A stretch of 5,134 nt of DNA from Bacteroidales bacterium (lineage in GTDB: Bacteria > Bacteroidota > Bacteroidia > Bacteroidales > UBA4181). Where the stretch lies: positions 1 to 5,134 of the forward strand of contig JAISKR010000050.1 in the NCBI GenBank assembly GCA_031260845.1, given 5' to 3'. The first letter of the stretch is position 1. Every line of letters begins with the position of its first letter. Position numbers and translations under genes: made by a program. Below the pieces are notes generated by a model. The model made no database searches and was not told the origin of the DNA. It saw nothing but the letters and a program-made list of their open reading frames with translations. This document shows positions 1 to 5,134 of the stretch, in pieces.

Positions 1-2738
1 TCGGTGCTTTTCGCTTTTTTATCCTTCACGCTACGTGAGAAAAGTTTCTTGTCCACCACAACGCCAAACAGCGATGGGGGCGCTTTGAGCGATGCATCTT
101 TCACGTCGCCTGCTTTGTCGCCGAATATCGCGCGAAGCAGTTTTTCTTCCGGCGACGGGTCGGATTCGCCTTTGGGGGTAATCTTACCTATCAGAATATC
201 GCCCGGTTCAACATGAGCGCCAATCCTGATTAAGCCGTTTTCATCAAGGTTGCGTGTCGCTTCCTCGCTTACATTGGGAATATCCGACGTCAACTCTTCC
301 AAACCGCGTTTGGTATCGCGCACTTCCAGCAAATATTCGTCAATATGCAGCGAAGTGAACAAATCCTGACTGACCACCTTTTCGTTGATAACGATGGCGT
401 CTTCAAAATTGTAACCTTTCCACGGCATGAATGCCACTTTCAGGTTCTTGCCGAGCGCTAATTCGCCGTTGTCGGTCGAATAGCCTTCGGTGAGTATTTG
501 TCCTTTTTGAACGTGTTCGCCCTTTTTCACAATCGGACGCATATTCACGCAGGTATTCTGGTTGGTTTTGGCAAATTTTGGAAGTTCATATATTTTCAAA
601 TCTTCGTCAAAACTCATGAACTTTTCGTCAGTTGTGTAGTCGTAGCGGATGACAATCCGGCGGGCGTCCACCGATTCAACAATGCCGTCTTTTTCAGCCA
701 CTACCAACAAACGGGAATCCCTTGCAACGGTATATTCGATGCCGGTGCCTACGATAGGCGCCTGCGGTTTCAACAGCGGAACAGCCTGACGCATCATGTT
801 CGACCCCATCAACGCGCGGTTGGCGTCGTCATGTTCGAGGAACGGTATGAGTGATGCGGCTATGGATGAAATCTGGTTGGGCGCAACATCTATCAAATCC
901 ACTTCCTCGGGGTCTAAGACCGGATAGTCGGCGTCTAATCTGGATTTAAGGCGGGTTTCAAGAAAATGACCTTTTTCGTCTAATTTGATGCCTGCCTGCG
1001 CTATCTTTTTGCCTTCTTCTTCCTCGGCGCTCAGCGATATTACGCCCTTGGCTGATAAATCAACTACCGAATTTTCTACTTTCCGGTAAGGCGTTTCGAT
1101 GAATCCAAGATGATTGATTTTAGCATACACGCAAAGTGAGGAAATCAACCCGATATTGGGACCTTCCGGCGTTTCAATCGGGCAAAGTCGCCCATAGTGG
1201 GTGAAATGCACGTCGCGCACTTCAAAACCTGCACGTTCGCGGGTAAGACCGCCGGGTCCGAGAGCGGAAAGACGTCTTTTGTGAGTGATTTCAGCCAGCG
1301 GATTGGTTTGATCCATGAACTGCGAGAGTGCATTGGTACCAAAGAACGAATTGATGACCGATGATAAAGTCTTGGAATTGATCAGGTCAATCGGGGTAAA
1401 CACCTCATTGTCACGAACATTCATGCGTTCGCGAATGGTGCGTGCCATACGAGCCAGCCCGACGCCGAACTGTCCTGCCAATTGTTCGCCTACCGTGCGA
1501 ACACGGCGATTGCTTAAATGGTCGATATCATCCACATCCGCTTTCGAATTGATAAGTTGGATGAGGTATTTGATAATCTCAATGATATCTTCGCGCGTCA
1601 GCACCTTTGTTTCCGGTGGCGTGTTGAGTTGAAGTTTTTTATTGATGCGGTAACGTCCTACATCGCCTAAGTCGTAACGCTTGTCGGAAAAGAACAATTT
1701 ATCGATGACGTCGCGAGCGGTCGCTTCATCAGGCGGTTCCGAACTGCGCAACTGTCTGTAAATATGCAATACCGCTTCTTTTTCAGAGTTGGTTGCGTCC
1801 TTTTGCAGGGTATTGTAGATAATGGCGTAATCGGCGCTGTTGAAACCCTCTTTATGCAAAAGAATTGTTTCAGTTCCCGAATTGAGAATCATGTCAACGT
1901 GTTCCTGTTCCAAAACGGTTTCGCGGTCTATCACCACTTCGTTACGCTCGATGGAAACCACTTCGCCGGTATCCTCATCCACAAAGTCCTCTACCCATGT
2001 TTTCAAAACGCGGGCAGCCAATTTTCTTCCGACAACCTTGCTGATAGTGGCTTTGGTCACTTTCAACTCGTCTGCCAGATCGAAAATACCGAGAATATCC
2101 TTGTCGTTCTCGTAGCCGATGGCACGAAGAAGCGTTGTTACCGGAAGTTTCTTTTTGCGGTCAATGTAGGCGTACATCACGTTGTTAATGTCCGTGGCAA
2201 ACTCAATCCAAGAGCCTTTGAACGGAATGATGCGTGCCGAGTACAGTTTGGTGCCATTGGCATGGATGCTTTGCCCGAAAAACACGCCGGGCGAGCGGTG
2301 CAACTGCGACACAATCACACGTTCCGCGCCGTTGATGACAAAGGAACCCTTGGGCGTCATGTAGGGAACCGTTCCCAGATAGACGTCTTGAATGACGGTA
2401 TCGAAATCCTCGTGTTCAGGATCTGTACAAAACAGTCGTAACTTGGCTTTCAACGGCACATTGTACGTTAATCCCCTTTCTACGCATTCTTCAATGGTGT
2501 AGCGCGGCGGATCAATGAAATAATCAATAAATTCCAGTACAAAGTTGTTCCGTGTGTCGGAAATAGGGAAATTTTCCTGAAAAACCTTAAAAAGACCTTC
2601 TGATTTGCGGTTTTCAGGCGTAGTGTCGATTTGAAAAAAATCGAAAAAAGATTTTAATTGAATTTCCAGAAAATCCGGATACTCGAACGGATTTTTGATG
2701 GATGAAAAGTTAACCCTTTCTGTTTTCTTTAATGACAT
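1..2738 (-). CDS. rpoB: DNA-directed RNA polymerase subunit beta (3'-truncated by window edge)
   Basis: This is the catalytic beta subunit of RNA polymerase, which with beta' forms the active-site cleft of the cytoplasmic core enzyme. The reverse strand reads without a stop from ATG at 2738 to the left edge, giving 912 codons plus two bases; from family knowledge of about 1,270 residues in Bacteroidota, roughly 70% is present. Seen in order: the start [29 protein letters not shown] (H at residue 147) in the N-terminal rifampicin-contact region; the fork-loop/rifampicin cluster [10 protein letters not shown] (residues about 467-493); [20 protein letters not shown] just after it; and GYNFEDA, whose E779 and D780 match the acidic pair E813/D814 of E. 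coli near the catalytic Mg2+. The C-terminal part, with the later active-site lysines and the beta' contact, lies outside. The start is chosen because the conserved N-terminus begins there and a TAA in frame with a leader ORF ends directly before it. There is no Shine-Dalgarno. rpoC probably follows, but is not visible. No frameshift was seen. Confidence 0.99.
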   Translation of the reverse strand, partial: MSLKKTERVNFSSIKNPFEYPDFLEIQLKSFFDFFQIDTTPENRKSEGLFKVFQENFPISDTRNNFVLEFIDYFIDPPRYTIEECVERGLTYNVPLKAKLRLFCTDPEHEDFDTVIQDVYLGTVPYMTPKGSFVINGAERVIVSQLHRSPGVFFGQSIHANGTKLYSARIIPFKGSWIEFATDINNVMYAYIDRKKKLPVTTLLRAIGYENDKDILGIFDLADELKVTKATISKVVGRKLAARVLKTWVEDFVDEDTGEVVSIERNEVVIDRETVLEQEHVDMILNSGTETILLHKEGFNSADYAIIYNTLQKDATNSEKEAVLHIYRQLRSSEPPDEATARDVIDKLFFSDKRYDLGDVGRYRINKKLQLNTPPETKVLTREDIIEIIKYLIQLINSKADVDDIDHLSNRRVRTVGEQLAGQFGVGLARMARTIRERMNVRDNEVFTPIDLINSKTLSSVINSFFGTNALSQFMDQTNPLAEITHKRRLSALGPGGLTRERAGFEVRDVHFTHYGRLCPIETPEGPNIGLISSLCVYAKINHLGFIETPYRKVENSVVDLSAKGVISLSAEEEEGKKIAQAGIKLDEKGHFLETRLKSRLDADYPVLDPEEVDLIDVAPNQISSIAASLIPFLEHDDANRALMGSNMMRQAVPLLKPQAPIVGTGIEYTVARDSRLLVVAEKDGIVESVDARRIVIRYDYTTDEKFMSFDEDLKIYELPKFAKTNQNTCVNMRPIVKKGEHVQKGQILTEGYSTDNGELALGKNLKVAFMPWKGYNFEDAIVINEKVVSQDLFTSLHIDEYLLEVRDTKRGLEELTSDIPNVSEEATRNLDENGLIRIGAHVEPGDILIGKITPKGESDPSPEEKLLRAIFGDKAGDVKDASLKAPPSLFGVVVDKKLFSRSVKDKKAKST
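1260..1340 (-). other. rpoB: Rifampicin-binding cluster I within rpoB
   Basis: The segment encodes [16 protein letters not shown] followed by [17 protein letters not shown], aligning without gaps to E. coli beta residues about 505-537. The positions most often altered in resistant isolates carry the ordinary residues: D476 (E. coli D516), H486 (H526) and S491 (S531). Differences from E. coli are at non-critical or lineage-variable sites: T, N, A in place of S, S, Q just before LSQF, T for N518, A for S522 and L for I530. From the sequence I infer a normal rifampicin pocket. Susceptibility also depends on uptake and efflux, which cannot be judged here. Confidence 0.9.
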
Positions 2739-2807
2739 TTATGAAAGATTAAATATGACCACCTGAATTTTTAAAAAAATGAACCAAAAACTAACGTTCA
2801 TTACCAT
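2739..2807 (-). other. Possible 22-codon leader ORF abutting rpoB
   Basis: On the minus strand an ATG at 2807 opens 22 codons (MVMNVSFWFIFLKIQVVIFN, then LS) ending in TAA at 2741-2739, immediately before the rpoB ATG. A second in-frame ATG lies at 2801. The peptide is hydrophobic and rich in Phe, Ile and Val, which is also what random A/T-rich DNA tends to encode. I know of no family for it. The directly joined TAA-ATG could allow translational coupling to rpoB, but chance is a good alternative explanation. Confidence 0.2.
2778..2802 (-). promoter_or_regulatory. Weak hairpin with T run in the rpoB leader
   Basis: On the minus strand AATGAAC (2802-2796) pairs with GTTCATT (2784-2778) around an 11-base loop, and the T run continues for five more bases to 2773. 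The shape recalls an attenuator, but the stem has only seven pairs, two of them G-C, so it would be a poor terminator. It overlaps the start of the possible leader ORF. It may be fortuitous. Confidence 0.2.
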
Positions 2808-2847
2808 GTTATTGGTGTGAACATCAAGCGTTTGACTGCATTATATT

Positions 2848-2873
2848 ATCCCAAAATACTCTATTTTTGGGAT
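2848..2873 (-). promoter_or_regulatory. Hairpin at the expected 5' end of the rpoB transcript
   Basis: ATCCCAAAA and TTTTGGGAT form a perfect nine-pair inverted repeat around the eight-base loop ATAGAGTA (minus-strand reading). It begins two bases downstream of the TACCTTTG promoter element, so most or all of it would be at the extreme 5' end of the rpoB mRNA. It could protect the 5' end or, as DNA, serve as an operator next to the promoter. No T run follows, so it is not a terminator. The repeat is seen directly; its role is inferred. Confidence 0.4.
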
Positions 2874-2875
2874 GG

Positions 2876-2883
2876 CAAAGGTA
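2876..2883 (-). promoter_or_regulatory. Bacteroidota-type promoter -7 element for rpoB
   Basis: The minus strand reads TACCTTTG, an exact match to the Bacteroidota housekeeping -7 consensus TAnnTTTG. It lies between the rhaA terminator and rpoB, in the right orientation. Transcription would start about five to seven bases downstream, near 2870, leaving an untranslated leader of about 130 bases. A TTTG-type -33 element is not evident at 17-23 bases upstream; that space is filled by A and T tracts. The assignment rests on motif and position, with no experimental support. Confidence 0.6.
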
Positions 2884-2934
2884 CGCATTTTTTTTTAATA
2901 ATGATATTATTTTGATTTTTTTTCGGAAAAAAAA
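2884..2934 (-). promoter_or_regulatory. A/T-tract block upstream of the rpoB promoter
   Basis: Reading the minus strand from the terminator to the promoter, the stretch has T8, CCG, A8, a short inverted repeat AATAAT-ATC-ATTATT (2911-2897), then A9. Phased A tracts directly upstream of a promoter can bend DNA or bind the alpha-subunit C-terminal domain, as UP elements do for strongly expressed genes. The T8 also serves as the U tract of the rhaA terminator. The tracts are observed; the promoter-boosting role is inferred. Confidence 0.3.
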
Positions 2935-2980
2935 TCAACCTACGAAGGTTTCGTAGATCTACGAAACCTTCGTAGGTTGA
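2927..2980 (-). terminator. Intrinsic terminator of the rhaT-rhaA unit, perfect 46-base palindrome plus T8
   Basis: Positions 2935-2980 are a perfect palindrome centred on AGATCT, with 23 bases per side. On the minus strand it is followed at once by eight T (2934-2927). On the plus strand it is followed by AAATAATCG, with no T run, so it acts in the minus direction and ends transcription coming from rhaA, whose stop lies 37 bases upstream. Each arm is itself an inverted repeat, CTACGAA-GGT-TTCGTAG (2940-2956) and CTACGAA-ACC-TTCGTAG (2959-2975), so two short hairpins could form instead of one long one. It should also isolate rpoB from rhamnose-operon transcription. Confidence 0.87.
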
Positions 2981-3017
2981 AAATAATCGTCATTCGACCG
3001 TTTGCAACGCTTCGATT

Positions 3018-4274
3018 TTAGCGTTTGCTTAAAACGGCTTTTTCGTATTTCTGAATTTCCGAAATATACTCTTCGCCGACTGCTATGTTGTTTTTCAGGC
3101 AGAAATAATCCCAAACGAGGTTCCAAGGCAGTCCTTTGGCTTCTTCCAACAGCGCAAGACGTTCAAAATACTGTCCTTTGCCTTCGTAGTCGCGCAATGT
3201 TTTGATGGGTTCGAGCAAACCTTGCAGTAAGGCTTTTTGCGTGGAACGGATACCAATCACGTAAGCGCCTATGCGGTTGATAGAGGCGTCGAAATAGTCC
3301 AAGCCAATGTGTACGCGGTCTAAGGCGTTGGCGCGGGTGATTTCCTTTGCCAGTTCGGTCAAATCGTCGTTCAAGATGGTTACGTGGTCGGAATCCCAAC
3401 GAATCGGGCGGCTTACGTGCAACATGATTTCAGGCGTGAACAGCAGCAGAGCGGAAATTTTATCGGGAATGCTTTCCGACAGGTGGAAGTGTCCGGTGTC
3501 GAGCGTCACGATTTTTTGCTTTTTGGCGCCGTAGCCCAGATAGAAATCGTAAGAGCCGACGGTATAACTTTCGAGCGCGATACCAAATAACTTAGCCTCA
3601 ATACAATCCTTCATGTTTTTCAAATCTTTGGCGAAAATTTCGTCTAACGATTTTTCGAGGATTTGACGATACAGCAAGCGGTTCACGGTCAAGTCTTTTG
3701 AGCCGTCGTGAATCCACAGGTTCATGATACACGGGTCATTCTGGAATTTACCGAATGCTTCCGAAATTTCGCGGCAGCGTTTGCTGTGCTCAATCCAGAA
3801 CTTGCGGATGCCCTCATCGGGATTCGCCAAGGTCAAATCGCCACTCTTGGGGTGACCGAACGAGGTGGTGTTGAAATCCAATTTCAAATCTTTTTCTTTC
3901 GCCCACTGCATCCACGAAGTGAAATGTTCCGGTTCCAGTTGGTCGCGGTCAACGACTTTATTCCCGAAATCGCCGTAAATAGCGTGCAGGTTCAAACGGT
4001 GTTTGCCTGCAATGAGGGTTTGCACTTCTTCAATATCTTGGCGCAATTCATCGACATTCCGCGCTCTGCCCGGATAGTTGCCGGTCGCTTGGATACCGCC
4101 GCCGCCCAAGTTACCGCCGAGGTTTTCAAATCCCGTGACGTCATCGGACTGCCAGCAATGGATGGAAATTGCAATTTTTTGAAGTTTTTCCAACGCGGCG
4201 TCCGTATCAACGCCTATTGATGCATAACGTTCTTTTGCGGCTTCATAAGCCGACTTGATTACTGATTCTTTCAT
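3018..4274 (-). CDS. rhaA: L-rhamnose isomerase
   Basis: This cytoplasmic enzyme (EC 5.3.1.14) converts L-rhamnose to L-rhamnulose, the first step of the phosphorylating rhamnose pathway. The 418-residue product matches the usual length of about 419 and is collinear with E. coli RhaA. It is a metal-dependent TIM-barrel isomerase. The metal ligands known from E. coli all appear: E235 in ALES, D259 and H262 in TLDTGHFH, H286 in LHVSRPIRWDSDH together with D294 and D296, and D326 in HIGLDYFDASINR. Other family segments are SIHCWQSDDVTGFE (from residue 37) and FNTTSFGHPKSGD. The C-terminus ends in the family-like KYEKAVLSKR. The start gives the family N-terminus; the leader is TAAATATTTAT with no Shine-Dalgarno. 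It follows rhaT by 11 bases, so the two are surely co-transcribed, and a strong terminator lies just downstream. In Bacteroides literature the isomerase is called rhaI and rhaA is used for the aldolase, so the symbol can mislead. Confidence 0.98.
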   Translation of the reverse strand: MKESVIKSAYEAAKERYASIGVDTDAALEKLQKIAISIHCWQSDDVTGFENLGGNLGGGGIQATGNYPGRARNVDELRQDIEEVQTLIAGKHRLNLHAIYGDFGNKVVDRDQLEPEHFTSWMQWAKEKDLKLDFNTTSFGHPKSGDLTLANPDEGIRKFWIEHSKRCREISEAFGKFQNDPCIMNLWIHDGSKDLTVNRLLYRQILEKSLDEIFAKDLKNMKDCIEAKLFGIALESYTVGSYDFYLGYGAKKQKIVTLDTGHFHLSESIPDKISALLLFTPEIMLHVSRPIRWDSDHVTILNDDLTELAKEITRANALDRVHIGLDYFDASINRIGAYVIGIRSTQKALLQGLLEPIKTLRDYEGKGQYFERLALLEEAKGLPWNLVWDYFCLKNNIAVGEEYISEIQKYEKAVLSKR

Positions 4275-4285
4275 ATAAATATTTA

Positions 4286-5134
4286 TTATTGAGTTATTTG
4301 AATTTGTTCAGGTTGTGTCGCAGTATCTTTATCTTTTTGTTGACTTACACCGGTAAATATAATGGACAAGACAAGAATAAATAGTCCAATGACTAACGCT
4401 GCAACAGATTTTTTTCCTGCGCCTTTCCATTCTTTCAACAAGATGCCCCATACATTGCTGAACAGCACATTGAGTGACATTAGTATGCTCCATGAGAAAG
4501 CAAACATAACGCCATCTTTATCAAAGAAACTTTCTCCAACGCTTTTACCAAAGAATTGTAAATACCATAATAAACCTGCCAATGCACAGAATAATAAGTT
4601 ATTGGTCAATACGCTTCCCGAAACAGTAAAATACTGCTTTCCTGTTTTATTTTTGATATTCTGGAAGATACAATAAATAGCATTGGTGAGGAATCCGCCC
4701 AAAGTTACCAATAAAGTAGCCGGAAGACCTGCGTATAAATCTTCTACTTGCAATGTTTCTGTCGCTTTTTTCACACCGGATTCCAGTCCCAGATTGAAAC
4801 AAGCACTCATTACACCTGCCAACAGAGCAATCAGCAATCCTTTTTTCAGCGCAAAATCTTTCACGGCTTTTTTCTTCTCCTCTTCCGTCATGTTTTGGGA
4901 TTTCAACGCTCCGGCATACCCAATGACAGCTATGCCGGCAATGTCAATGGAAACAGCTATCAATAAGATAAGTCCTTTACCTGTAAATAAATTTTCGCCG
5001 GCTATTAAAGCAGGTATCAATGTTCCAAAAGCCGAACACGTTCCCAAGGCTATTGATTGTCCCATAGCAACGCCCAAATAGCGCATACTTAAACCGAAAG
5101 TCAGACCACCAATGCCCCAAAGAACACCGAATCC
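4286..5134 (-). CDS. rhaT: L-rhamnose/H+ symporter RhaT (N-terminus beyond window edge)
   Basis: RhaT is an inner-membrane proton symporter importing L-rhamnose, distantly related to the drug/metabolite transporter group. The frame is open to the right edge and 282 residues are visible. The visible part starts GFGVLWGIGGLTFGLSMRYL, which aligns to GAMWGIGNINYGLTMRYL of E. coli RhaT, so about 80 N-terminal residues are missing; the ATG at 5086 is an internal Met, not the start. Further matches are GLLWYLQFF (about residues 187-195) and LLKEWKGAGKK (about 232-242). Hydrophobic segments at roughly residues 1-13, 19-46, 53-77, 98-115, 136-157, 176-195, 208-232 and 243-261 fit a polytopic carrier. 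A charged loop (TEEEKKKAVKDFALKKG) follows the third visible segment, and the protein ends in a hydrophilic, Gln-rich tail of about 20 residues that E. coli RhaT lacks. It precedes rhaA by 11 bases. Its G+C is lower than in rhaA. In Bacteroides the equivalent gene is named rhaP. Confidence 0.96.
   Translation of the reverse strand, partial: GFGVLWGIGGLTFGLSMRYLGVAMGQSIALGTCSAFGTLIPALIAGENLFTGKGLILLIAVSIDIAGIAVIGYAGALKSQNMTEEEKKKAVKDFALKKGLLIALLAGVMSACFNLGLESGVKKATETLQVEDLYAGLPATLLVTLGGFLTNAIYCIFQNIKNKTGKQYFTVSGSVLTNNLLFCALAGLLWYLQFFGKSVGESFFDKDGVMFAFSWSILMSLNVLFSNVWGILLKEWKGAGKKSVAALVIGLFILVLSIIFTGVSQQKDKDTATQPEQIQITQ

Noticed and set aside
498..854. Plus-strand open frame of 118 codons opposite rpoB
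   Set aside because: It overlaps the conserved beta-subunit region before the NFEDA motif and has no family resemblance.
1764..2441. Plus-strand open frame of 225 codons
   Set aside because: It lies entirely opposite rpoB, whose reverse-strand translation is strongly conserved across this stretch. It shows no recognisable domain or start context.
2935..2980. Terminal inverted repeat or attachment site of a mobile element
   Set aside because: No transposase, integrase, second copy or target duplication is visible. The T8 on one side and the place after rhaA fit a terminator better, although a repeat family remains possible.
3006..3025. Six-pair inverted repeat AACGCT/AGCGTT spanning the rhaA stop codon
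   Set aside because: The stem is short and no T run follows. The strong palindrome 25 bases further on explains termination.
3708..4220. Plus-strand open frame of 170 codons
   Set aside because: It is antisense to rhaA, whose metal ligands and length are intact. The frame looks open because of the codon use of the real gene.
4362..5081. Plus-strand open frames opposite rhaT
   Set aside because: They mirror the rhaT coding sequence, which aligns with E. coli RhaT over its conserved motifs.
5084..5086. ATG as the start of rhaT
   Set aside because: The frame stays open upstream to the window edge, and those 16 codons match the residues preceding MRYLG in E. coli RhaT, so this is an internal methionine.

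Overview
The window holds three genes, all read on the minus strand, and points to a member of the Bacteroidota, most likely order Bacteroidales. The RpoB sequence resembles that lineage closely (as recalled, not searched). The start codons have A/T-rich leaders without a Shine-Dalgarno sequence. The only clear promoter-like element is the Bacteroidota -7 motif TAnnTTTG rather than a sigma70 -10 box. Both ends of the window cut through a gene.

In transcription order (right to left): positions 5134-4286 carry rhaT, the L-rhamnose/H+ symporter, lacking its N-terminus at the window edge. Eleven bases later comes rhaA (4274-3018), a complete L-rhamnose isomerase of 418 residues with all expected metal ligands. 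These two form the visible end of a rhamnose-uptake and catabolism operon: RhaT imports L-rhamnose and RhaA converts it to L-rhamnulose. The kinase, aldolase and regulator are not in the window. The unit ends at a 46-base perfect palindrome followed by eight T on the minus strand (2927-2980), a strong intrinsic terminator.

The 279-base gap 2739-3017 then holds, in order, that terminator, a run of A and T tracts, a TACCTTTG promoter element (2876-2883), a 26-base hairpin at about the expected transcript start, a leader of about 130 bases containing a 22-codon mini-ORF whose stop abuts the next start codon, and the start of rpoB. rpoB (2738-1) encodes the first 912 residues of the RNA polymerase beta subunit and runs off the left edge.

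I found no mobile element, CRISPR array, RNA gene or unknown multi-gene system. The most notable points are that rpoB lies directly behind a sugar-catabolism operon instead of behind rplJ-rplL, that it seems to have its own promoter and a structured leader, and that the terminator palindrome has a nested, repeat-like design. Plus-strand open frames opposite rpoB, rhaA and rhaT are antisense shadows and are not annotated.
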